NCBI GenBank assembly: GCA_031431035.1
Contig: JANPCR010000182.1
Coordinates: 1 to 64,000 of the forward strand
Length of the DNA stretch: 64,000 nucleotides
DNA from: JANYCG01 sp031431035
Lineage (GTDB): Bacteria; Pseudomonadota; Gammaproteobacteria; Burkholderiales; Burkholderiaceae_C
Direction of reading: 5' to 3'
The notes under the pieces are model-generated. The model did no database searches. It was not told the DNA's origin and saw only the letters and a program-made list of their open reading frames with translations. Shown here piece after piece: positions 25,050-33,972 of the stretch (its first letter is position 1; every line of letters starts with the position of its first letter). The translations under genes and the position numbers were made by a program.

Positions 25050-25868
25050 ATGATGAAGCAACCAGGCCCCATAGTTACCCGCCTCAACCGTATCACGACC
25101 GGTGACCTGCCCCTTGGCTCGCGGATCCGGGTGGGCAACTCAACCGAAGACGAGCCGCTGAACTCGCCCAAAATGATCGAAGAGGTTCTGCCCTTCACCG
25201 TGCGTTTGGTGGGCGACGACAAAGACCTGAAAAAGGCCGTGCAAATTCGCCACTCGGCCTATGCGCGGCATTTGCCCGGATTTGCCGAAACCCTGAAAAC
25301 CCCCGAATCGGTGGACAGTGACGACGGCGTGGTGGTGTTGCTTGCCGAGTCCAAACTGGATGGTTCGCCCCTGGGCACCATGCGCATTCAAACCAATGAA
25401 TTCAAGCCACTGAGCCTAGAGCAATCAATCGCCCTGCCCGACTGGATGAAAGGCCACCGCCTGGCCGAAGCGACCCGACTGGGCGTGACGGACGGCAAAG
25501 GCGGGCGTTTGGTGACCACGGTGTTGTTCAAGGCCTTTTATTTGTATTGCAAGTTGACGGGTATCGAGTGGATGGTGATCACCGGGCGCTCGCCCATTGA
25601 CCGCCAGTACGAACGGATGCTGTTCGAAGACGTGTTCCCAGGCGTGGGTTACATTCCTTTGGCGCATGTGGGCAACCTGCCGCATCGCATCATGAGTTCG
25701 AGCGTTGAAACCGCCGAGGCGCGCTGGACGATGGCGAAAAACCCCTTGTTCGACTTCGCGTTTCGCACCTTTCACCCCGATATTGAGCTCGGTGAGCGCC
25801 GCTCGCCGCGTTTTTCTCCAACCGCGGTACAAATCCCAAGAACCACCACCGCCAAATACACCATGTGA
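25050..25868 (+). CDS. FeeM-like N-acyl amino acid synthase / GNAT-fold acyltransferase
   Basis: A 272-residue protein whose residues 45-215 resemble the FeeM/autoinducer-synthase-like GNAT group: FTVRLVGDDKDLKKAVQIRHSAYARHLP, LDGSPLGTMRIQTNEF, LAEATRLGVTDGKGGR. FeeM enzymes join acyl-ACP to an amino acid such as Tyr; that chemistry is inference here. AAGGAG at 25038-25043 fixes the start at ATG 25050, and a second Met follows. The N-terminal 45 residues are unstructured and basic. It is separate from the next gene by a 476-bp gap. Confidence 0.8.
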   Translation: MMKQPGPIVTRLNRITTGDLPLGSRIRVGNSTEDEPLNSPKMIEEVLPFTVRLVGDDKDLKKAVQIRHSAYARHLPGFAETLKTPESVDSDDGVVVLLAESKLDGSPLGTMRIQTNEFKPLSLEQSIALPDWMKGHRLAEATRLGVTDGKGGRLVTTVLFKAFYLYCKLTGIEWMVITGRSPIDRQYERMLFEDVFPGVGYIPLAHVGNLPHRIMSSSVETAEARWTMAKNPLFDFAFRTFHPDIELGERRSPRFSPTAVQIPRTTTAKYTM

Positions 25869-26344
25869 ATGGGCCGCCCAACCCTAGAGGTTGCGCGGGA
25901 CGCTCTGTCATCCTTGGTTTTAGCGATTCAGCGCCAATTTGCTCGAAGCTGCCATGAGCTTGGTGATTGTGCTTGGCACTTGAACCTGACACTTGAACCT
26001 GACGTCAGCAATGGTTCTGGCAAACATCAGTCAGCTCTGATTTTTTGCCCGATTCGGCCACCATCCAGTGGGTTTGCTTGATGTTTCACATCAGATTTGG
26101 CAAGCAACTTGATGATTTTCCTGTTGTTTTTAAATAACGACAAGTAACGCCAGGTGACGAATTCTCTTGTAGGCAACATCCACTCGGTGTACCGTCTACC
26201 TCTGCCTGAGCCAAATTGACCTGAAGAAGATCGGGTTGGTTTGGGCTTACCAAAAACTACAAGTCGTTGAGAATTATTTCAGGGTTCTGCCGCCCAGACC
26301 TTTAGGTCTGACGTTCGACGGTCCGGTGCGGAGACACGTGCAAA
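25869..26344. other. Intergenic region upstream of the GGDEF-EAL gene; one palindrome
   Basis: No convincing gene. A perfect palindrome CAGACCTTTAGGTCTG (7-bp arms around TT) lies at 26295-26310, 34 bp before the TTG start of the GGDEF-EAL gene, and could be an operator or leader stem. The rest is of lower GC than the neighbours. Repeated CACTTGAACCTGACA/ACTTGAACCTGACG occurs at about 25976-26003. Confidence 0.4.
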
Positions 26345-29300
26345 TTGACAAAATTTTTTGAGTTTTTCAGAAACCTGGGCCAAAAGCTTCACCCCAAGCT
26401 AGACGCTTTGCTGTTTGGATTCTCCAGCTACGCCATTCCGGTGTTGGTGGGTTTTGTCAGCTTGTTGGCTTTGATTGTTTGGAAAACCCAGTACGCATCG
26501 GGCGCTCCCCAACTGCTTGAGTTGCGGGTTTTCAAGACTGGTGCGGCCGCAGCCCCAGCGCAAACCTCTGCGCCCGACTTGCAGGCAGTTTTGAGCCAAA
26601 TTGCCAAGCAACCCATCGTCCCTTTTGCCGACACGGACTTGAATGAAGCTCCGTTTTGGGTATCTTTCACCTCCCCTGCCAGTGATGCCATGGCGCTGAT
26701 GGAAGTGGAATTTCCATCGCGCCACGCGGTGGAAGTCACCTGCTGGAATGCGGACACACAAGCCTTGTTGGGCCGCGCCAACCGCGATAGCGCTGGCGGG
26801 CAGATCTCGGAAATCAAAGCGGGGTTTGTGCTCATCACGGCGATGTCCACCCAACCACAAAACGTCATTTGCCAAGTGTTGTCGATTGGCCCTGCCCGCA
26901 TCACGGCCTTGTCATGGCAATCGGCCGATCTGCAAATGTCGGCGCAAGAGTTTCACCGCAAATCAGGCCTGCTCGAGGGCGGCATCCTGATTCTGGCAGT
27001 GTTTGTCCTGGTCACTGCCATGATCAACCGCAGCGCCTTGTACCTTTTGTTTGCAGCCTGGTTGGTCGTCAATTTGCGAATGGGTGCCCTTTCAGCAGGT
27101 TGGGACGCGCAATGGCTGGGATTTGCCATTCCATCTGAAGGCTTGGTGAGCATGCGGGCCATCACCATGGCGGTCTACTTTGTGCTGTCGGTCACGCTTT
27201 TTGGCATGTTGTTCCGGGAAGATCTGGTCAAGGTAGGAACCATGTGGTTGATGCGCATACCGCAGTGGTTTTGCTTGCCCCTTTTGGCCATATCCGCCCT
27301 TCTGCCCTACCGCAACTTCCTGCCCTTCCTCTGGATTGCGACGGGAGTGTTCATTGGTGTGATGTTGTTTTCGATGGCCAAAATATTGATTTTGACCCGA
27401 TCCAAGGCTGCCATTTGGTACAGCGCGTCGATCAGCATCACACTGGCCGCCAGTTTGTACGAGGTGATTGCCGCCGCCCTGGGTGTCAAGGGTCTGATTG
27501 GCTCCTTCAATAGCGTTACCGCGGCCTTGTCGTCGAGTTTGCTCGCAGCGGTGGCGATTGCGGCCCAAATGCGCCAAGAGCATGAAAAACGGCTAGAGGT
27601 GCAAGCCGAGCTTCAGCACACCTATGAAGCCATGCCGATTGGCCTGTTCACGCTTGATTTGCGCGGCCGGTTTTTGAGTGCCAACCCGGCGCTGATGCGC
27701 ATGTTGGGTCACAAGGTGCTTGAAAAAGGCGGGCGCTCCTGGCAGCGCTATTTCAATGGTGGCGCTTGGGCGCAATTGCACAATCTGGTTCATTCGCAAA
27801 GCGATGGCGAGCTTGAGATCAAAGGCCGAGCGCCATTGCTTGGCAACCGTGAAGTCAGCCGATTTTTGGTCAAGGCCACGCTGGCTCGCAACCGCATTGA
27901 AGGCTCTTTGCAAAACGTGACGGAGAAAGCCAAGGCCACGGAAGAATTGCTTTTTTTGGTCAATAACGACCCGTTGACCAAGGTATTGAACCGACGCGGC
28001 ATCGAAAAGGCGCTGGACTCGGCCATGTCAGAGTTGGCCAATGGCAAACCCCTGGCGCTGGCCTACCTCGATCTGGACCGATTCAGGCTGATCAACGATT
28101 TGTTTGGCCATAACGCGGGCGATGAGGTTTTGCAGCAAGTTTGCCAGCGCGTGATTCACATGATTTCTGGCGCCATGCAATTTGGGCGTGTGGGCGGCGA
28201 CGAGTTTGTGCTGGTCATGGCTGACACCAAAATTCCTGTGGCGACTTTGATTTGCAAAGGCATTATTGAAAGCTTGGGCAGCACGCCTTATAAGGTCGGA
28301 GATCGCGCTTTTCATGTGCGCGGCTCGATTGGGCTAATTGACGTCGGCGCAGAAATGCAGGTCAAAGACGCTGTCTCCACCGCCGACCGTGCGTGCCACG
28401 AAGCCAAGGCTGGCAGTGGCGACGGTTTGGTGGTGTTTGAACGCAACGCCAGCGCCTTTGACCAGCACGAGGCGGAGTTGCGGCTGGTGGAGCAACTGTC
28501 CAACACCAATGCGACAGACGGTTTGTTTTTGATGATGCAGCCCATCATGTCCTTGACCTCGCCCTCGGAGTCGCTCAATTTTGAGGTGCTGCTTCGCATG
28601 CTGGACCATGAAGGCAAGTTGATTCCGACAGACCGATTGATCTCAGCTGGCGAAAGCAGTGGCCAAATGAGCGTGATTGACCGCTGGGTCTTGTCGACCA
28701 CCCTGGCGTGGATGAACACCCACAGCAGCACCCTTGAAAACACCAAGTTCGTGTGCATGAACCTGAGTGGTGCGTCCCTCAACGACGAAAAGTTTTTGCA
28801 AGATGTGTACGCCATGCTGGAACTGAACACCAACATCGTCTCGCACCTTTGCCTTGAAATCACGGAAAGCGTGGCCTTGCACGACTTGAACAACACGCGC
28901 CGCTTTGTCGACAAGGTGCGCAGTTATGGCGCGAAAGTGGCGCTGGATGACTTTGGCGCAGGCTACACCTCGTTCTCGTACCTGAAGGAACTGACGGCCG
29001 ATTTGCTCAAAATTGACGGCAGTTTCATTGTGGACATGAACCGCCACCCGGCCAATGTAGCGATTGTGGAGGCCATTGTCAGCCTGGCCCGGAATTTGGG
29101 CATGAAGACCATCGCCGAATGGGCAGAAGACTCGGCAACCGTGCAGACCTTAACTGAAATTGGCGTGGACTACGTGCAAGGCTTTGTTGTGGCACGGCCC
29201 CAAATGCCAGAAAACCTGCTGACGGCCACCTCGTCAGCCAGCTTTGTGGTCGATGCTGATTTGCTGCAGTTTTTATCGTTGCTTGAGCGCTCGGACCCAG

Positions 29301-29353
29301 CGGTGGTTCAGGTGGATTTGTTTGAGCAAGCCAACCTGCAAAGTTTACATTGA
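26345..29353 (+). CDS. Membrane sensor with 7TM-type region, PAS, GGDEF and EAL domains
   Basis: A 1002-residue c-di-GMP enzyme candidate. Residues 28-48 are a membrane segment, followed by a periplasmic region to about 210, then seven or so membrane segments (about 215-405) in the style of 7TMR-DISM sensors. A PAS domain is near 428-520 (YEAMPIGLFTLDLRGRFLSA). GGDEF near 540-700: NDPLTKVLNRRG and an intact VGGDEF. EAL near 725-975: FEVLLRM (E-V-L in place of EAL), LEITES and DDFGAGYTSFSYLKEL are intact, so phosphodiesterase activity is plausible. Start is TTG at 26345 with GGAG 11 bp upstream; no better start exists in frame. Signal unknown. Confidence 0.9.
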   Translation: MTKFFEFFRNLGQKLHPKLDALLFGFSSYAIPVLVGFVSLLALIVWKTQYASGAPQLLELRVFKTGAAAAPAQTSAPDLQAVLSQIAKQPIVPFADTDLNEAPFWVSFTSPASDAMALMEVEFPSRHAVEVTCWNADTQALLGRANRDSAGGQISEIKAGFVLITAMSTQPQNVICQVLSIGPARITALSWQSADLQMSAQEFHRKSGLLEGGILILAVFVLVTAMINRSALYLLFAAWLVVNLRMGALSAGWDAQWLGFAIPSEGLVSMRAITMAVYFVLSVTLFGMLFREDLVKVGTMWLMRIPQWFCLPLLAISALLPYRNFLPFLWIATGVFIGVMLFSMAKILILTRSKAAIWYSASISITLAASLYEVIAAALGVKGLIGSFNSVTAALSSSLLAAVAIAAQMRQEHEKRLEVQAELQHTYEAMPIGLFTLDLRGRFLSANPALMRMLGHKVLEKGGRSWQRYFNGGAWAQLHNLVHSQSDGELEIKGRAPLLGNREVSRFLVKATLARNRIEGSLQNVTEKAKATEELLFLVNNDPLTKVLNRRGIEKALDSAMSELANGKPLALAYLDLDRFRLINDLFGHNAGDEVLQQVCQRVIHMISGAMQFGRVGGDEFVLVMADTKIPVATLICKGIIESLGSTPYKVGDRAFHVRGSIGLIDVGAEMQVKDAVSTADRACHEAKAGSGDGLVVFERNASAFDQHEAELRLVEQLSNTNATDGLFLMMQPIMSLTSPSESLNFEVLLRMLDHEGKLIPTDRLISAGESSGQMSVIDRWVLSTTLAWMNTHSSTLENTKFVCMNLSGASLNDEKFLQDVYAMLELNTNIVSHLCLEITESVALHDLNNTRRFVDKVRSYGAKVALDDFGAGYTSFSYLKELTADLLKIDGSFIVDMNRHPANVAIVEAIVSLARNLGMKTIAEWAEDSATVQTLTEIGVDYVQGFVVARPQMPENLLTATSSASFVVDADLLQFLSLLERSDPAVVQVDLFEQANLQSLH

Positions 29354-29402
29354 GCCTGCAGTGACACTACGGTGACCTTGCGCAGGCGAGCCGGCTGCCA
29401 CC

Positions 29403-30314
29403 CTACTCAGCCCTAAGCGAACGCTTCAACTCTTCGCCAATTTCGGGTTTGCCAGCAAACGGACTGGTCGGATTGCGCGCCAAAATAATGTCCTCCATGC
29501 GGGTCTGAACCGACTTGATGGCGTGGGGGTGGCTGTAGATGTAGAAGCGGTTGGCAGCGATGGCGTCGAACACCATGGCAGCCACGTCGGCTGCGCTGAC
29601 TTTGCCGCTGTTAACGGCCTTGGACGTCATGGCTTGGCCAATTTTTTGACTTTTGGTCAGGGTGGCTTGCGCATCAGTCATATCACCTGGGCGATTGCGT
29701 TCACTTTGGTTGATTCCCGTAGCCACAAAAAATGGGCACAGCACACTGGCGCTGATTTGGTCTGTGACTAGAGACAAGTCGGTGTACAGCGTCTCGGTCA
29801 TGCTGACCACCGCATGCTTGCTGACGTTGTAGACACCCATGTTGGGTGGGTTCAGCAAACCGGCCATGCTGGCTGTGTTGACAATGTGGCCCTGGTAGCC
29901 AGGGTCTTGTTTGGCGGCTTGCAGCATCATGGGCGTGAAGACCCGCAAGCCGTGCACGACGCCCATCAAATTCACGCCCAAAACCCATTCCCAGTCTTTC
30001 AGCGAGTTCTCCCAAATCAAACCGCCCGCCCCCACGCCAGCGTTGTTAAACACAAAATGGGGTGCGCCGAAACGTTTGAACACGGCTTGACCCAGCGCTT
30101 CAAATTCGTCAGCTTTTGATACATCCAGCGGGAAAGCCAATACTTGGGCACCTGCGGCTTCCAATTCGTCGCTGGCTTTGGCCAAAGCATCTTTTTGCAC
30201 ATCTGCCAAAACCAGATTCATGCCGAGTTTGGCACCCAAGCGCGCGCATTCGAGCCCAAAGCCTGAGCCTGCGCCCGTCAAAACGGCAGTTTTGCCTTTG
30301 AAATCAGAAATCAT
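29403..30314 (-). CDS. Short-chain dehydrogenase/reductase
   Basis: A 303-residue classical SDR. Cofactor motif TGAGSGFGLECARL near 13-26, NNAGVGAGG near 88, catalytic Ser in VNTASMAG and YNVSK near 160. Length is greater than the usual 250 owing to a C-terminal extension (MEDIILARNPTSPF). NAD(P) preference unresolved. It is 1 bp before the GST gene (30316) on the same strand and is part of the acyl-CoA metabolism cluster. Likely oxidises a hydroxyl group of a lipid or related alcohol; substrate is inference. Confidence 0.9.
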   Translation of the reverse strand: MISDFKGKTAVLTGAGSGFGLECARLGAKLGMNLVLADVQKDALAKASDELEAAGAQVLAFPLDVSKADEFEALGQAVFKRFGAPHFVFNNAGVGAGGLIWENSLKDWEWVLGVNLMGVVHGLRVFTPMMLQAAKQDPGYQGHIVNTASMAGLLNPPNMGVYNVSKHAVVSMTETLYTDLSLVTDQISASVLCPFFVATGINQSERNRPGDMTDAQATLTKSQKIGQAMTSKAVNSGKVSAADVAAMVFDAIAANRFYIYSHPHAIKSVQTRMEDIILARNPTSPFAGKPEIGEELKRSLRAE

Positions 30315-30315
30315 G

Positions 30316-31278
30316 TCAAGCTGCTACTTTCTTCAAAATGAACCCAATGCGCGGGAAGTGCACCTGAACCGTCCCCGCGCGGTCATCGGTGCGGCGCAAG
30401 GTGTAATGCATGCGGGTGGCCGAGATCAGCTCACCCTCGGTGGGTTCGGGGCCAAAACTGTCAGCCGCAATGGTGACCTGGCTGCCCAGCTCAATGCCAT
30501 GCTCGTCCTGAAACTGCTCATTGCCAAAAACGCTGTCCGTCCAGCCAGATTGGGCGCACGCTTCGATGGCTTCGGTGGATGAGCAGTCTTGGTGCGTGCC
30601 GTGGCCCAAACTGGCCATGCGGTCCATCCAGGCCAAAACACCTGGGGTGGCATCCAGAACGCCCGCCATCACGCTGACTTGGGTGCGCGTGAACCAAAGC
30701 GGGTGGTAAGCAGAAAAATCAGCAACGCTGGGTTCGTTGCCCAACAGGAAATCTTGGCTGTCCAGCATGTTGGCCAGGCGACGCAAATAGCTTTTGTAAG
30801 TGGCCGCAGCATCGGCTGGCGGCATGCGCGGCTGGCCCAGGCGCATTTTGGCGCGGTCTTCAATGAAAGCTTTGCTGACCGTGGCGATGTTCTCGGGCGT
30901 GGTGCCTGGAAACGACGAAAACAGTTGGGCCGCACCTTTGGGCGAAAAGTTGTAGCCCATGGCCGCCTGAAACACTTTGTCGTCCGCCCATTGGGACAAG
31001 ATGCGGGCCAAGCCCTTGTGTTTGGCGGGGTACAAGGATGGCCCAGGGTGCAAATGCTCCAGCACATCGCAGATCAAAGCGGTGTCGCAGTAAATGTCGG
31101 CACCCACCTGCAAAAAAGGCGTTTTGCGATACCCTCCCGTCAGTGCCAGCACATCGGGTTTGGGCATCATATTGGGCACGATGACCGACTTCCAGGCCAA
31201 CTTCTTAAAACCCATCACCAACCGAATTTTCTCGGCAAACGGCGACGCGGGGTAATGGTGAAGAATCAGGTCGGACAT
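30316..31278 (-). CDS. Glutathione S-transferase family protein
   Basis: A 320-residue GST-like protein. Thioredoxin fold with LHHYPASPFAEKIRLVMGF at 5-23 and GGYRKTPFLQVGADIYCDTALI near 48-69, then a long helical part with ADFSAYHPLWF. It is about 90 residues longer than typical GSTs; the C-terminal part (residues 235-320) contains a beta-rich stretch. The function is unknown. Starts 16 bp after GAGAAAACC-type site. Cotranscribed with the SDR. Confidence 0.85.
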   Translation of the reverse strand: MSDLILHHYPASPFAEKIRLVMGFKKLAWKSVIVPNMMPKPDVLALTGGYRKTPFLQVGADIYCDTALICDVLEHLHPGPSLYPAKHKGLARILSQWADDKVFQAAMGYNFSPKGAAQLFSSFPGTTPENIATVSKAFIEDRAKMRLGQPRMPPADAAATYKSYLRRLANMLDSQDFLLGNEPSVADFSAYHPLWFTRTQVSVMAGVLDATPGVLAWMDRMASLGHGTHQDCSSTEAIEACAQSGWTDSVFGNEQFQDEHGIELGSQVTIAADSFGPEPTEGELISATRMHYTLRRTDDRAGTVQVHFPRIGFILKKVAA

Positions 31279-31350
31279 CGGTTTTCTCCTTGGGTGCTGA
31301 ACAGTGAAATCAGGGCTTTGAAGTTTTGAGACGCAAATCTAACGGTCGAA

Positions 31351-32367
31351 TCAGATCAATTTAACTATTTGTTTGCCAAAATTCTTGCCCTTCAGCAGGC
31401 CCAAAAACGCCTCGGGTGCCGCCGCGATACCATGAGCGACCGATTCGCGGGGTTTGAGCTTGCCGCTGGCCACCAGGCCACCCAGCTCTGCCAAAGCCTG
31501 GGGCCAGATTTCCATGTGCTCGCTGACAATGAAACCTTCAACCTTCAGGCGGCTGACCAAAATGAGCGAGGGTTGCGCCAATGGCAAGGGTGCGCCGTCG
31601 TAGCCTGCAATCATGCCGCACACCGCAATGCGGCCAAAGGCGTTCATGCGGGTCAGCACCGCGTCCAGCACCATGCCGCCTACGTTTTCAAAGTAGCCGT
31701 CAATGCCGTCCGGGCAAGCTTCTTTAAGGGCTTTGGACAATGACGCGGCGTTGCTGTGCAACTTGTAGTCTATGCAGGCGTCAAAACCCAGCTCGTCTGC
31801 TGCGTATTTGCATTTGTCTGGCCCACCGGCAATGCCGACCGTGCGGCAGCCTCGGGCTTTGGACAAAGCCGCAAAGGCACTGCCCACGGCGCCTGTTGCC
31901 GCACTGACCACCATGGTTTGCCCGGCTTTAGGTTTGATGATGTCGACCAAGCCGTACCAGGCTGTCACGCCGGGCATGCCCACAGCACCCAGGTAGTGGC
32001 TCAGAGGCACGTGGGTGGTGTCGACCTTGCGCAAAGCGCCTGGTTGGCTCACGTCAACCACGCTGTACTCTTGCCAGCCGCCCATGCCCACCACCTTGTC
32101 GCCGACAGCGTACTTGTCGCTTTTGGATTCGACAATTTCACCGACCGTGCCGCCGCCCATGGTTTGCCCCAGCGCTTGGGGTACTGCGTAGCTTTTGCCG
32201 TCGTTCATGCGCCCGCGCATGTAGGGGTCCAGGCTCAGAAAGTGGTGGCGCACCAGCACTTGGCCTGCTGTCAACGCCGGAGTTTCAGATTCGACGAGTT
32301 TGAAGTTGCTGGCCATTGCTTCGCCGGTTGGGCGGTTGTCCAGGTGCATTTGTTGGTTGATTGGCAT
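31351..32367 (-). CDS. NADP-dependent medium-chain reductase (prostaglandin reductase/curcumin reductase type)
   Basis: A 338-residue zinc-independent MDR. N-terminal ESETPALTAGQVLVRHHFLSLDPYMRGRMND is the hallmark of the CurA/PtgR group. Nucleotide-binding motif VVSAATGAVGSAFAAL near 154-169. Members reduce alpha,beta-unsaturated carbonyls using NADPH. Context with beta-oxidation genes suggests handling of enone intermediates (inference). Spacing of about 70 bp to the GST gene start. Confidence 0.9.
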   Translation of the reverse strand: MPINQQMHLDNRPTGEAMASNFKLVESETPALTAGQVLVRHHFLSLDPYMRGRMNDGKSYAVPQALGQTMGGGTVGEIVESKSDKYAVGDKVVGMGGWQEYSVVDVSQPGALRKVDTTHVPLSHYLGAVGMPGVTAWYGLVDIIKPKAGQTMVVSAATGAVGSAFAALSKARGCRTVGIAGGPDKCKYAADELGFDACIDYKLHSNAASLSKALKEACPDGIDGYFENVGGMVLDAVLTRMNAFGRIAVCGMIAGYDGAPLPLAQPSLILVSRLKVEGFIVSEHMEIWPQALAELGGLVASGKLKPRESVAHGIAAAPEAFLGLLKGKNFGKQIVKLI

Positions 32368-32427
32368 GAAAAGCTCGCTAAAAATTGAATTGCAAAAGGA
32401 AAAAGGAAAGAGGAGTCAGTTTGATGG

Positions 32428-32865
32428 TCAGTCGGTTGAAACAATGTCATTTGGCGTTTCGCCATCTTGGGGGTTGGCATTTCGGTCGCCGCGCCTGACG
32501 TATTTGAAGGTGCCAGTGGCGTGCGCGCAGGCCAGCCCTTCCGCGTCAAAAATGGTGGCTTCGGTGAAGGCCATCGATTTGGTGCGGTGCATCAAGTGCC
32601 CTTTGCTGGTCAGCATGCCACGACAGGGCCTCATGAAGCTGGTCTTCATCTCGATCGTGACGACCCCCATGTTGGGTTCAACGCTGCGCGCTGCGGTGGC
32701 CATGCTCACATCCAGCAAAGTCATGACCGCGCCACCATGCGTGACGTGAAACGTGTTCAGGTGTTCTGGCCGGGCTTCATAGCTGATTTGCGAATGACCC
32801 CCCTCGAAAACATCAAGTGAAAAGCCTAAATGCTCAACAAAGGGAATTTTGATGGCGAAAGTCAT
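32428..32865 (-). CDS. PaaI-family hot-dog thioesterase
   Basis: A 145-residue hot-dog protein (start MTFAIKIPFVEHLGF; 32883 would add MSCDLF). The PaaI signature HVTHGGAVMTLLDVSMATAAR is near residue 55, with the Asp expected to serve catalysis. Predicted to hydrolyse acyl-CoA, relieving CoA trapping during catabolism. It lies between the MDR and SDR genes. Confidence 0.9.
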   Translation of the reverse strand: MTFAIKIPFVEHLGFSLDVFEGGHSQISYEARPEHLNTFHVTHGGAVMTLLDVSMATAARSVEPNMGVVTIEMKTSFMRPCRGMLTSKGHLMHRTKSMAFTEATIFDAEGLACAHATGTFKYVRRGDRNANPQDGETPNDIVSTD

Positions 32866-32876
32866 GAATAAATCGC

Positions 32877-32908
32877 AGGACACAAAGTGGCAAGCGTGGG
32901 GGCCATAT
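32877..32908 (-). repeat. Fragment of GC-rich dispersed repeat
   Basis: GGACACAAAGTGGCAAGCGTGGGGG-type sequence corresponds, in reverse, to the left half of the repeats at 41856-41933 and 51886-51938. The polyC/polyG hairpin half is absent here. It lies just upstream of the PaaI-type gene. Confidence 0.5.
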
Positions 32909-32910
32909 TC

Positions 32911-33702
32911 CTAGGCACCCGTCACAACGCTGACGCCGCCATCCACGGCCATCCATTGGCCAGTGATGTGTTTGCCTGCGTCTGACGCGTACAGCAGGGT
33001 AATGCCTTTGAGGTCTTCGTCGTCACCCAGGCGATTGAGTGGCGCTGCGGAAGCCATCTTGTCTTCACCAAGCAAGTCGATCAGGCCAGCGGCCATTTTG
33101 GTCATGAAAAACCCTGGGCAAATGGCGTTGACGTTGATGTTGTACTGCCCCCATTCCGCCGCCAATGTTTTGGTGAAGTTGACCACCGCGCCTTTGGACG
33201 TGCTGTAGGCAATGGTGTTCATGCCTTTGGGGTTGCCGTTGAGCCCGGCAATCGACGCAATGTTGATGATGCGCCCTGCCCGATTCGGAATCATGCTGTG
33301 TTTGGCAATGTGTTGCGACAAAATGAAATAGCCGCGAATGTTGAGGTTCATCACCTTGTCCCAGGCGGCCACAGGGTGGTCCTCAGCCGGGGCACCCCAA
33401 CTGGCACCCGCGTTGTTCACCAAAATATCAACCCGCCCCAGGCGCTGCAGACTTTCATCCCCCAGGCGGCGAAGGTCCTCTTCTTTGCCACAGTCGGCGG
33501 CAATCCAGCTGGCGTCAATGCCGACCGCCTTCAACTGGGCGGCCGCTTGCTCCAGGTCTTCGGCTTTGCGCGAATTCAGCACGATTTTGGCACCCGCCTC
33601 GCCCAGAGCGTGAGCCATTTGCAGACCCAGGCCGCGAGAGCCGCCTGTGACCAGCGCCGTTTTGCCTTTCAAGTCAAACAGTTGTTGAATGGTTCTGGAC
33701 AT
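32911..33702 (-). CDS. Short-chain dehydrogenase/reductase
   Basis: A 263-residue classical SDR. ALVTGGSRGLGLQMAHAL near 16-33, NNAGASWGAP near 93, Ser in INIASIAGL, and YSTSKGAVVNF near 168. It has the features of a 3-oxoacyl reductase or similar alcohol dehydrogenase; specificity unknown. In the leftward acyl-CoA cluster, between a thioesterase and an acyl-CoA dehydrogenase. Confidence 0.91.
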   Translation of the reverse strand: MSRTIQQLFDLKGKTALVTGGSRGLGLQMAHALGEAGAKIVLNSRKAEDLEQAAAQLKAVGIDASWIAADCGKEEDLRRLGDESLQRLGRVDILVNNAGASWGAPAEDHPVAAWDKVMNLNIRGYFILSQHIAKHSMIPNRAGRIINIASIAGLNGNPKGMNTIAYSTSKGAVVNFTKTLAAEWGQYNINVNAICPGFFMTKMAAGLIDLLGEDKMASAAPLNRLGDDEDLKGITLLYASDAGKHITGQWMAVDGGVSVVTGA

Positions 33703-33768
33703 GGGATTCCTTCAAAAGTGGTGCAAAAAGAGGTTAAAAAGTGTTTGGCGGTAAAATTTTTCTGCAGT

Positions 33769-33972
33769 TCAAGGCGCTGCCTTCAGGCGGGAACGCACAT
33801 AAATCAAGGCGCTGCCAAGCACCACCAACACTGTGCCGATGACAAACATCCACCAGGCGGTTGACGCGTCGCCGCCCTGCACAAAGGTGCCCAACACCAC
33901 CGTCAACAAACCGCCGTAAATGGCGATCCAGACGAGCCATTGCAAGCGGGTGAGCAATTTTTGGCTGACCAT
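33769..33972 (-). CDS. Two-segment small membrane protein
   Basis: A 67-residue protein with two hydrophobic segments (about residues 9-27 and 40-58) and a basic end YVRSRLKAAP. ATG at 33972 overlaps the acyl-CoA dehydrogenase stop by one base (TAATG), a sign of translational coupling. Family unknown. Similar small membrane proteins downstream of acyl-CoA dehydrogenase genes are plausible in this bacterial group, but I cannot confirm it. Confidence 0.75.
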   Translation of the reverse strand: MVSQKLLTRLQWLVWIAIYGGLLTVVLGTFVQGGDASTAWWMFVIGTVLVVLGSALIYVRSRLKAAP

